From NCBI GenBank assembly GCA_964620645.1, contig CAZUHU010000002.1, positions 1 to 64,000 of the forward strand: DNA of 64,000 nt, written 5' to 3'. Below are positions 1 through 7,721 of this stretch, in pieces. The notes beneath the pieces are model-generated. The model ran no database searches. It saw only the letters and a list, made by a program, of their open reading frames with translations, and was not told the origin of the DNA. Made by a program: the position numbers and the translations under genes. The stretch is from Bog-950 sp964620645 (GTDB taxonomy: Bacteria > Bacteroidota > Bacteroidia > Chitinophagales > LD1). Positions within the stretch are counted from its first letter, which is position 1. Each line of letters starts with the position of its first letter.

Positions 1-1178
1 TTTTTTGGCGAAGTGGTCATATCCATAATGAAGGACATGTGGGCATCGCCGGTTAGCACCACTGTATTTTTAATGCGGCCTGTGTCAACAAAATCAAAAA
101 GGCAGTTGCGGTCGTCGGGGAAACCGTTCCAGTTGCCGGGGTCCCAAACGCGGCCGTTGCCACGATTTTTTGTAATGAATTTTGGGCCACCCTCGCTCAG
201 CCAGTCGTTCATCATTTCCTGGTTGCCTACCAGTTTCCACTGCGCACTTGAGCCATAGAGTTGCTTTTTAAACCACGCATCCTGTTCATTGCCCAATACG
301 CACGCATAACCCTGTGCTGATTTTTCGATACCGCGGTAATAGAGCATGTCAATCATAATCAGGTCGGCCAGCTTGCCAAAATGAAAGCTGCGGTAGATGC
401 GCTCAGGATGCGCGGGGTTAGGCATACGAACGGGCAGGTATTCGTAAAACGCCTGTATGGGTTCCTGCACCTTTCCGGTATCGTTCACATTAAGGTCGTG
501 GTTGTCCCACTCTGCTATCCAGGTTTTGTTTTGGCGGGCGGCGCGCAGGTCGGGGTCAAGCAAATAATAGGTGTGCCGTTCGCGCCACTCTTTAAGGTTA
601 GCCGCATCCTTAGGGTACTCTGCCGGCATACGGATAAGTTCCTGCCTATCGGCGTAATCGTAAGCGTAGTCGCCAAGGTGTACTACATAATCAATATCGT
701 TGCGTTCAGCAATTCTTCGGTAAGCATTAAAATAGCCCGACCACACACTGCTGCAGGAAACCACTGCCAGTTTGAATTGACTTACTGAATCAGGCGGTAG
801 CGTGCGCGCTTTACCAATTTGGGAAACACGGCCTGAGGGATCGGTAAAACGATAGAAGTAGGATGCTCCTGCTTTAAGCCCATCCACATCAACTTTGGCA
901 GTATAGTCGTGTTCCGCACCTGCAGATGCATTTCCTTTATGTATTATGTTTTTAAATGATGAGTCGGCGGCAACTTCCCATAAAAGAGAAACATCCGATT
1001 TGTAAGCGAGCGGTACTTGTACCTTGGTCCAGATAATAACCTTGTCCTGTAGCGGATCGCCGGAGGCGACGCCATACCAAAAGGGAGAATAGGCGGTATC
1101 AGGATAAATGTTATCCGGATATTGGGCTAAGGCAGAAAATGAGAGAAAGAGGATGAAAAAGGCGGTAAACAACTTCAT
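1..1178 (-). CDS. PhoD-like alkaline phosphatase/phosphodiesterase, 3' end cut off by window edge
   Basis: The frame opens at ATG 1178-1176 and stays open for about 392 codons to base 1, so the C-terminus lies outside the window. The start gives a clear signal peptide (MKLFTAFFILFLSFSALAQ). An N-terminal beta-sandwich (about residues 30-125, with VASGDP and YFYRF) precedes a metallophosphatase core carrying HLGDYAYDY near residue 166, EWDNHD, and TGDAHMS near the edge. These are the metal-binding blocks of the PhoD family, exported enzymes that hydrolyse phosphate mono- or diesters. Family assignment is firm; the substrate is not. It diverges from the helicase gene across a 341-bp gap. Confidence 0.9.
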   Translation of the reverse strand, partial: MKLFTAFFILFLSFSALAQYPDNIYPDTAYSPFWYGVASGDPLQDKVIIWTKVQVPLAYKSDVSLLWEVAADSSFKNIIHKGNASAGAEHDYTAKVDVDGLKAGASYFYRFTDPSGRVSQIGKARTLPPDSVSQFKLAVVSCSSVWSGYFNAYRRIAERNDIDYVVHLGDYAYDYADRQELIRMPAEYPKDAANLKEWRERHTYYLLDPDLRAARQNKTWIAEWDNHDLNVNDTGKVQEPIQAFYEYLPVRMPNPAHPERIYRSFHFGKLADLIMIDMLYYRGIEKSAQGYACVLGNEQDAWFKKQLYGSSAQWKLVGNQEMMNDWLSEGGPKFITKNRGNGRVWDPGNWNGFPDDRNCLFDFVDTGRIKNTVVLTGDAHMSFIMDMTTSPK

Positions 1179-1266
1179 AAGGGCATATTTCGGGAAAATC
1201 CGGCGTAAACTTGTGTTAAGTGTGCTTTAAATAGCCTCAAGCGCAAGACTTTCTATATTTTTTTAC

Positions 1267-1274
1267 TATATTTG
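1267..1274 (+). promoter_or_regulatory. -7 promoter box TATATTTG for the DEAD-box helicase
   Basis: A perfect match to the Bacteroidota -7 consensus TAnnTTTG. Transcription would start near 1281 and leave a leader of about 240 nt before ATG 1520. No clear TTTG -33 element is seen. Confidence 0.6.
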
Positions 1275-1284
1275 CGCCGTTAAA

Positions 1285-1427
1285 CGAAACGCCGGCTTAA
1301 ATGCCGGTTTCGTATTTAAAGAACTGCCGTTCGAACGACAGTGAGATTCTGACTTCCGTCCCTCGCATTTTATTGCGATTGCAACACACTCTTCAGCATT
1401 CTCCCATCCGTTCGGTGGCAAACCGAA
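1285..1427 (+). promoter_or_regulatory. Structured 5' leader of the helicase mRNA (three hairpins)
   Basis: Three stems follow the predicted transcription start. Hairpin 1 (1285-1312) pairs CGAAAC..CCGGC with GCCGG..TTTCG around TTAAAT. Hairpin 2 (1324-1341) pairs CTG/CAG and CG/CG around TTCGAA. Hairpin 3 (1411-1427) pairs TTCGGT with ACCGAA. Together with 1179-1519 this is the only stretch over 300 bp without a confident gene. The helicase frame is open back to ATG 1301, so the leader could instead encode an N-terminal extension. Long structured leaders on DEAD-box helicase genes often mediate cold or autoregulatory control; applying that here is inference. Confidence 0.4.
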
Positions 1428-1519
1428 ATCAATTTTTAACTGCGGTTAAAAAGCTACCGGATGACAAAAATTCCATTGTGGAAGTTGTATGGTGGTATAT
1501 GGCCGCGCAAATAACAACA

Positions 1520-3565
1520 ATGGAAAAATTCCGCGCGCTCGGTTTGAGCGAAAACGTGCTTAGTGCACTAGAAAAGAAGGGTTGGGAAAGTCCTTCTACT
1601 ATTCAGGAAAAAACAATACCGCTACTACTGGCCGATGAAAAGGATGTAGTAGGCCAGGCGCAGACAGGTACCGGTAAAACCGGCGCCTTTGGTTTGCCGC
1701 TTATTGATAAGCTGGATGATACCAACCGCAAGGTACAAGCTCTTATACTATGCCCAACCCGCGAATTAGCTATGCAGGTAGCTGAAGAGATAACAAGTTT
1801 TAAAGGCAGCAAACGCATATGGGTGCAAGCCGTTTATGGTGGCGCCAGCTTTACGATGCAGCAAAGGGCACTGCAAAAAGGAGTACATATAGTAGTAGGC
1901 ACCCCCGGCCGCGTGCGCGACCATATTGAGCGTGGTACACTTAAGCTTGATGGGGTAACCCATATTGTGCTTGATGAAGCCGATGAGATGCTGAACATGG
2001 GCTTTGAAGAAGAAGTACGCGAAATTTTGAAGAGCGTGCCTGAAAAGCGCCGCATGCTGTTGTTTAGTGCAACCATGCCACCGCAGATATTGAAACTTGC
2101 CAAAACTTTTATGGGTGAGTATGATTTAATAGAGGTAAAGAAGGCGCAGTTAACCATTGAGCTGGTTGACCAAATGTATTTTGAAGTGCGCGACAGCGAC
2201 CGCTTTGAAGCACTCTGCCGCGTTATTGATACCGAGCCTGAGTTTTACGGCATTGTTTTTTGCCGTACTAAGATGGAAACAGATGATGTTGCCATCAAAC
2301 TGATTGACCGCGGTTACGATGCCGAAGCAATACATGGTGATGTAACGCAGTTTCAGCGCGAACAAACATTAAAGAAATTTAAGCTTCGTAAACTAACCAT
2401 ACTTGTAGCTACGGATGTAGCTGCACGCGGTATTGATGTGAACGACCTTACGCACGTGGTGAACTACAATTTGCCTCAGGACCCTGAGGCATATGTGCAC
2501 CGCATTGGCAGAACAGGCCGCGCTGGTAAACACGGTACAGCCATAAGCATTATTTCTCCATCGGAATACCGCAGCCTGTTGTTTATACAAAAGGTAGCCC
2601 GTGCACAGATCAAGAAAGAAGAAGTACCAAGTGTGGCAGATGTGGTTGCAACCAAACTTATGAAGTTAAAAACAGAGGTTGCGGGCATTATTGAAAAGGG
2701 TGAGGCAAGCAAATATGCCGACCTGGCCCAGGAGCTTTTAGAAGAAGGTAAGGCGCCGGCAGAAGTTGTTTCTGCCCTTCTTATTTACTCGATGAAGGAT
2801 AGCCTGCAGGAATCCAGCTACCGCGAAATAGGCCCGGTTAAAGGCCGCCAACAGGGTGGTGCAGGAGCCGGCGGTGGCGATAAGGCCCGCTTGTTTGTTG
2901 CCAAAGGCCATATGGACCACATGAACGCCGATAAGGTAGCCCAGTTTTTAGCAGAAGAAGCCGGAGTAAGCGCCGATGTAATACATGATGTGCGCGTATT
3001 TGATAAGTTTTCGTTTGTAAGTGTGCCGTTTGCTGAAGCAGAACAGATACTGGTTGTATTTGAGAAGAAAGCGGGCGGAAGACGCTCGCTGGTTACCCGC
3101 GCTAAAGATAAAGATAGCGGAGGTGGCGGTGGCCGTGGTTTTAGCGGCGGCGGCGGCAAAAAGTGGGATGACCGTAAGCCAAAGTTTGACGGCGAACGCA
3201 AAAAGTTTGGCGACCGCGAAGGTAAAAGTTCAGGAGAGCGCAAATCATACGGCGAGAAAAAGAGCTTTGGCGAAAGAAAAAGCTACGGAGATAAAAAGGA
3301 ATTTGGCGAGAAGAAGCAATACGGCGAAAAGAGAGAGTTTAAAAAGCGCGAAGTAAGTAACCAGGGCGAAAGCCACAACACCGGCGAAAACAAGCCAAGA
3401 ACTGAAGGAGAGTTTAAGCCTAAGAAGCGCGAGAACAAACTGACGGACTACCTGGAGAGCAAAAAACCAAGCGAAAAGCCTCAGCAGCAGCCTTCTAAAA
3501 AGAAAAAGGAATCAACAGACCTTGAGGATTTTATGAAAAAATTTGACGATGATTTAAGCTGGTAA
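1520..3565 (+). CDS. DEAD-box ATP-dependent RNA helicase with DbpA-type RNA-binding domain and basic repeat tail
   Basis: An ATP-driven RNA unwinding enzyme, probably in ribosome assembly or RNA decay. Counting from ATG 1520 (681 aa): Q motif (FRALGL, then PSTIQ), Walker A AQTGTGKT (K53), PTRELA, TPGR, DEAD at 152-155, SAT at 183-185, ARGID and HRIGRTGR. Residues about 453-528 resemble the C-terminal RNA-binding domain of DbpA/CsdA helicases. Residues about 535-681 are a low-complexity, Lys/Gly/Glu-rich tail with repeats such as GERKSYGEKKSFGERKSYG. I chose ATG 1520 because the conserved family N-terminus begins there; ATG 1499 is close, and the frame is open to 1301, but the upstream residues look unlike any helicase. 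A terminator follows. Confidence 0.93.
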   Translation: MEKFRALGLSENVLSALEKKGWESPSTIQEKTIPLLLADEKDVVGQAQTGTGKTGAFGLPLIDKLDDTNRKVQALILCPTRELAMQVAEEITSFKGSKRIWVQAVYGGASFTMQQRALQKGVHIVVGTPGRVRDHIERGTLKLDGVTHIVLDEADEMLNMGFEEEVREILKSVPEKRRMLLFSATMPPQILKLAKTFMGEYDLIEVKKAQLTIELVDQMYFEVRDSDRFEALCRVIDTEPEFYGIVFCRTKMETDDVAIKLIDRGYDAEAIHGDVTQFQREQTLKKFKLRKLTILVATDVAARGIDVNDLTHVVNYNLPQDPEAYVHRIGRTGRAGKHGTAISIISPSEYRSLLFIQKVARAQIKKEEVPSVADVVATKLMKLKTEVAGIIEKGEASKYADLAQELLEEGKAPAEVVSALLIYSMKDSLQESSYREIGPVKGRQQGGAGAGGGDKARLFVAKGHMDHMNADKVAQFLAEEAGVSADVIHDVRVFDKFSFVSVPFAEAEQILVVFEKKAGGRRSLVTRAKDKDSGGGGGRGFSGGGGKKWDDRKPKFDGERKKFGDREGKSSGERKSYGEKKSFGERKSYGDKKEFGEKKQYGEKREFKKREVSNQGESHNTGENKPRTEGEFKPKKRENKLTDYLESKKPSEKPQQQPSKKKKESTDLEDFMKKFDDDLSW

Positions 3566-3583
3566 ACAGCAATGGAAAAAACG

Positions 3584-3619
3584 AACGCCACCTACTGATA
3601 TGGGTGGCGTTTTTGTTTT
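3584..3619 (+). terminator. Intrinsic terminator after the helicase gene
   Basis: AACGCCACC (3584-3592) pairs perfectly with GGTGGCGTT (3603-3611) and is followed by a T-rich run. Confidence 0.85.
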
Positions 3620-3637
3620 AACCACAACAGCAATAAA

Positions 3638-3645
3638 TATATTTA
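3638..3645 (+). promoter_or_regulatory. -7 box TATATTTA, 7 nt before the glucosidase ATG
   Basis: One mismatch to TAnnTTTG. The box ends 7 nt before ATG 3653, so the mRNA would have little or no leader. The same spacing is seen at 23833 and 33384. Confidence 0.5.
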
Positions 3646-3652
3646 CAGCCTT

Positions 3653-5320
3653 ATGAAGGCTTGCTTAGTTTTTGTTTTAGTATGTATATTGTTTACAGTG
3701 AAAGCGCAAACCAGCCCCTGGTATCACCACACCACAGTTTACCAGATCTATCCGCGTTCTTATTATGACAGCAACGGCGATGGGATAGGCGATATACAAG
3801 GCATAATTCAGAAGCTGGATTACATAAAGGGTTTAGGTTTTGAAACTATCTGGTGCTCACCTTTTTTTAAAAGTCCGCAAAAGGATTTTGGTTACGATAT
3901 TTCTGACTATACTGCTATAGCCCCCGAATATGGTACTGTGGCCGATGCAGAGCAGCTTATTGCAGAAGTACATAAGCGCGGTATGCGTATAGTTTTTGAT
4001 ATGGTAATGAACCATAGCAGCGATGAGCACCCCTGGTTTAAAGAATCTGCATCATCAAAAGATAATCCTAAAGCCGATTGGTACATATGGCGCGATAAAC
4101 CCACGCATTGGCGAAGTTCCTTAAAAATGAAAGGCTGGCATTACTCGCCGCAGCGCAAGCAGTATTACTGGGCCAGCTTTCTATCCTTTCAACCGGATTT
4201 AAACTACCGGAACCCTGCGGTAAAAAAGGCCATGTTTGATTGTGTAAAATTTTGGCTGCAAAAAGGGGTTGATGGCTACCGGTTGGATATGTTCAACTCT
4301 ATTTACAAGGATGAGGAGTTCCGCAGCAACGGCGCCTCGCGCAAAGCGGCTTCAAAAAAGTATAACACCAAAGATTACTACAAGGAGATAAAGGCCATTG
4401 CTAACCAACCGGAAAGTTTTGGTTTTGCAAAAGAGTTACGCAGCGTGTGCGATACCTTTGGCGAGAGGATGTTGCTGGGAGAAGTGTTTGGCAACCACGC
4501 TATGATTAAGCGCTTTTTGGGTGAAGAAAAAAATGATGGCATAGGGCTTACGTTTACATTTGAAATGCTGCGCTTTAAGTTTAATGCAGCTTATTTCCGC
4601 AAGTTAACGGCATCGCTGGAAAAGGACTTCCCTGACCCTTACATGCCGGTATATGTTTTTAGCAACCATGACCGCCGGCGCAGTTTGAAACGATTGAACG
4701 GCGACCTTGATAAGGCAAAACTTTTGCATTTTATGCAGCTAACCGTACGCGGTGTGCCCTGCGTATATTACGGTGAAGAATTAGGCATGACGGATTTGCG
4801 GATGCCATACAGAAAGGCCCTGGACCCCATACCGCATTTGTTTAAGGCGGTACCGCGTTTTTTGGTGGATATGGCCGGTGAAACCCTTAACCGTGATGAA
4901 TTGCGCACCCCCATGCAATGGAATGATACTATCAATGCAGGATTCTCGGTAGCAGAAAAAACCTGGCTGCAGGTACATGAAAACTACCGTACCGTTAACG
5001 TAGAGCAGGAACTGGCGGATAAGAACTCCTTATGCAACAGCATTAAAGCTTTGCTACAGCTAAGAAAAGGAAATGCAGCTTTAATTAAAGGCAATATGCG
5101 CTTGTTGGAAAGCAAAACCCTCCCTCAAAATGTTTTGGGCTATACCCGTGAAACCGCACAACAGAAACTATTGGTGCTTATCAATTTTGGACGGGATGAT
5201 AAGGACGTCTTGCTACCAGGTGATGCCAATGCTATACTACATACTCAGGGTAATGTACAGTTAACCGGAAACATTGTAAAACTAAACGGATTGAGCGCCG
5301 TGGTGATAGAGCGTCAATAA
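3653..5320 (+). CDS. Exported GH13 alpha-amylase family enzyme (alpha-glucosidase/oligo-1,6-glucosidase type)
   Basis: A 555-aa retaining alpha-glucosidase expected in the periplasm or outside the cell: residues 1-19 are a signal peptide ending VKAQ. The (beta/alpha)8 barrel shows YQIYPRSYYDSNGDGIGD, DMVMNH (region I), GYRLDM with the nucleophile Asp near 212 (region II), GEVFG with the acid/base Glu near 276 (region III) and SNHD near 339 (region IV). The long C-terminal beta-domain starts near residue 470. The sequence is closest in style to oligo-1,6-glucosidases and trehalose synthase relatives rather than endo-amylases. No SusC/SusD pair or sugar transporter lies nearby, so the substrate cannot be read from context. 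Confidence 0.92.
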   Translation: MKACLVFVLVCILFTVKAQTSPWYHHTTVYQIYPRSYYDSNGDGIGDIQGIIQKLDYIKGLGFETIWCSPFFKSPQKDFGYDISDYTAIAPEYGTVADAEQLIAEVHKRGMRIVFDMVMNHSSDEHPWFKESASSKDNPKADWYIWRDKPTHWRSSLKMKGWHYSPQRKQYYWASFLSFQPDLNYRNPAVKKAMFDCVKFWLQKGVDGYRLDMFNSIYKDEEFRSNGASRKAASKKYNTKDYYKEIKAIANQPESFGFAKELRSVCDTFGERMLLGEVFGNHAMIKRFLGEEKNDGIGLTFTFEMLRFKFNAAYFRKLTASLEKDFPDPYMPVYVFSNHDRRRSLKRLNGDLDKAKLLHFMQLTVRGVPCVYYGEELGMTDLRMPYRKALDPIPHLFKAVPRFLVDMAGETLNRDELRTPMQWNDTINAGFSVAEKTWLQVHENYRTVNVEQELADKNSLCNSIKALLQLRKGNAALIKGNMRLLESKTLPQNVLGYTRETAQQKLLVLINFGRDDKDVLLPGDANAILHTQGNVQLTGNIVKLNGLSAVVIERQ

Positions 5321-5334
5321 ACAATTGCCATCAA

Positions 5335-6027
5335 CTAGTTGTAGGCCTGAAAGCGAAGTACCTGCCTCTTATTATTGCAAAGCACTTCTACAAAGTAAAC
5401 ACCGGCCTGTAAAGGCGGTAAGGGAATTTTATTGGACGGCGAAAGCTGTTCGGTAATTGCACGGCCTTGCATGTCGTAAATTCTTACGCGGTTAACGGCA
5501 TTAATGTCGTCTGCAAACAAGTAAAGATTGCCGGCGTGATAATTAAGACGGAAAGTGCCCGGCTCCAAATCAGCAATGCCATTAGGTTCAAAAACAATAA
5601 AGCTGTCAATAAGAGGATTTACATAATAAATGTTTTGGCTGAATGGAGCCACCGGCCAAATTACCACTACCGAAGGGCCGGCCTTAAAAGCGGGCCCGTC
5701 TACGTGCGCTGTAATATCAACTATTATATAGCTGAACGGGTCAATAGTGTCGTATATAAATACCGGGTATTCCAGGCCGCCGTTCAGCGTTGGTGCTCCA
5801 AAACTTGTAGTGTCTATTTTATAGTTAAAAACCAGGGTATCCATAAACTGGGCACTGCTATCATTATAAATACGAATACTATAGTTGTAATCAGAGCCCA
5901 GGTACAAGCTGTCCGGCAGGGGGGTAGTGAAACTATCGATGGTTAAGCGCAACGGGAAACTTTGCGAGAAAGCAGAGGATCCAAAACCCAGGAATAACAA
6001 CAGAAACCAAAATCTTACCTTTTTCAT
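5335..6027 (-). CDS. Secreted protein with T9SS type A sorting domain, function unknown
   Basis: A 230-aa exported protein. Residues 1-22 are a signal peptide (MKKVRFWFLLLFLGFGSSAFSQ). The middle (about 25-150) is beta-rich and resembles a single immunoglobulin-like or DUF11-like fold (NYSIRIYNDSS, IIVDITAHV). The C-terminal 70 residues form a type A T9SS sorting domain (RVRIYDMQGR, LQAGVYFVEV, ending in basic and aromatic residues), which directs secretion and surface attachment. It ends 14 bp from the convergent glucosidase gene with no terminator between them. The mature part matches no enzyme family I recognise. Confidence 0.85.
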   Translation of the reverse strand: MKKVRFWFLLLFLGFGSSAFSQSFPLRLTIDSFTTPLPDSLYLGSDYNYSIRIYNDSSAQFMDTLVFNYKIDTTSFGAPTLNGGLEYPVFIYDTIDPFSYIIVDITAHVDGPAFKAGPSVVVIWPVAPFSQNIYYVNPLIDSFIVFEPNGIADLEPGTFRLNYHAGNLYLFADDINAVNRVRIYDMQGRAITEQLSPSNKIPLPPLQAGVYFVEVLCNNKRQVLRFQAYN

Positions 6028-6115
6028 TCTAATCGCGTTTGCTGATAAAAGTAAAGAACCTTTCGTAATACGAATAATTTATTTACTTTTAATCTTACAC
6101 GGTTAACGCATACCT

Positions 6116-7579
6116 ATGGATATACTAAATCAGGTAGTTGAGCGCCTCAGCAAAGATGAACTGCGCTTTTTAAAAATGTATTATGGTAGCACCAAGGCCA
6201 GCAGCCGAAAGGATATGGCGCTTGTAGACTATGTGAGGCAAAGCGGCACGCGCTTTAATGAAGATAGGGTTATCAAGAAGCTTGGTTACAGCCTTGCAGA
6301 TAAAAACAGCTATTACCGCTTAAAGAATCGGGTGATTGAGGATGTTGGTGATAGCCTGGCCCTGCTATACAGCCACAAAGTAGATTTTTTGGAGTTGCTG
6401 CATTTTCTGCAACTGCACCAGCTTTACTTTTCAAGAAACCTGTACAAAACATGCCTGCAATACCTAAAAAAGGCAGAGAAGCTGGCGAAGAAGACAGAGG
6501 CTTATGATTTGCTGGACCACGTTTATGCCAATTTTATCAGCCTGTCTTTTCACCTGTTAGAAGTAAACCCGGATGAATACATCAGGAAGCGGAACGAGAA
6601 TTCAGCCCTTGTGTCGCAATTAAGGGAGTTAGACAACATATTGGCCAGTGTTTCGCACCGCTTAAAGGTTACGCAAAACTTTGGCAGCACTGATAAACTG
6701 CAACTGCGTCAATTAAGGGAACGCGCCAGGCAAGTAGCAAGCCCCAGCACTTCGCAATACAGTAAAAGTCTGCAGGTACGTATATACCAGGCACTTAGCC
6801 AGGTGTTTGTGCAACAGCATAACTATGCCGAATTGGAGAAACTGGTAACAGATACTTATGCCCTATTTGAAAAGGAAAAGTGGTTCGATAAGGAAAACCA
6901 CCAGTTGAAACTGCAAATGCTAACCTATGCTGCCAATGCACTTTATAAGAACGAGAAAGCCAAGGAGTCTTTGAGTTATACTGAGCTATTGGGAAGAGAA
7001 ATTCAGGCATTTAATAAGCTGTACTACGACCAGTATCTGTTCTTCTACTATAACCTGCAGATATTAAACAACGCGGTGCTTAACCCTAACCGGGCATTGC
7101 AATGGCTTAATGAGTTTGAAAGTGAAATGCGCCGCAAGAAAAACTACTACTACGACACATTCATCTACCTGAATCGCGCGGGATTGCTTTACGATTTGAA
7201 ACGTTATAAAGAGGCCCTGAAGAGCTTTGTAAAGTTGTATGTAAGCGACAATTACCTAAGAGCAGCTGAACCATTTAAGTTTAAAGTGGAGATAAGCGAA
7301 TTGCTGGCCACCTACGATGCAGGAGATACAGAAGCCCTTATCAAACGTATAGCACAAGTAAGGAAAGATTATGAAGGCTTTAAAAATCAAAAGGCTTTCA
7401 GGCGCGATTTTGATATGATTGATTTACTGGAACAAATGGCCGCAAGCAATAATTACAAACGCGACCCGATCATACGAAAAAAGATTGCTGTCCTCTTAAA
7501 AGCTAAAGTAGATGCCGCCCAGGCAGATGCAGAAATTATAAAATACGACGGCTGGCTAAAAGAAAAATCCAATTCTTAG
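6116..7579 (+). CDS. Uncharacterised cytoplasmic helical-repeat protein (487 aa)
   Basis: I do not recognise this family. There is no signal peptide or membrane segment. The whole chain is predicted helical, with many Leu/Tyr/Lys-rich helices of 15-20 residues (for example LLHFLQLHQLYF, LKKAEKLAKK, ALYKNEKAKESLSY, AGLLYDLKRYKEALKSFVKLY), suggesting a TPR-like superhelix from about residue 90 to 420. The N-terminal 75 residues (LSKDELRFLKMYYG, then DYVRQSG) look like a separate small helical domain that could bind nucleic acid or a partner. It is transcribed alone, divergent from the T9SS protein. A scaffold role is only a guess. Confidence 0.8.
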   Translation: MDILNQVVERLSKDELRFLKMYYGSTKASSRKDMALVDYVRQSGTRFNEDRVIKKLGYSLADKNSYYRLKNRVIEDVGDSLALLYSHKVDFLELLHFLQLHQLYFSRNLYKTCLQYLKKAEKLAKKTEAYDLLDHVYANFISLSFHLLEVNPDEYIRKRNENSALVSQLRELDNILASVSHRLKVTQNFGSTDKLQLRQLRERARQVASPSTSQYSKSLQVRIYQALSQVFVQQHNYAELEKLVTDTYALFEKEKWFDKENHQLKLQMLTYAANALYKNEKAKESLSYTELLGREIQAFNKLYYDQYLFFYYNLQILNNAVLNPNRALQWLNEFESEMRRKKNYYYDTFIYLNRAGLLYDLKRYKEALKSFVKLYVSDNYLRAAEPFKFKVEISELLATYDAGDTEALIKRIAQVRKDYEGFKNQKAFRRDFDMIDLLEQMAASNNYKRDPIIRKKIAVLLKAKVDAAQADAEIIKYDGWLKEKSNS

Positions 7580-7721
7580 AGTGTAAGAAAATACCTTCAT
7601 TTTTCATTGGTGTTTTTGCTTAAAAAAGGTATTTGTTATTGTAAGATATTGCCCGATTAGCCTTGTGCACCGCAGTTTTTGTATGGACCTTTACAGCAAG
7701 AAAATGCAAAAACAGAAAATT

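Noticed and set aside
1834..2157. Long minus-strand open frames inside the helicase gene and similar frames inside other genes
   Set aside because: They lie opposite strongly conserved coding sequence, have odd composition and no family features; they are shadows of the real genes.
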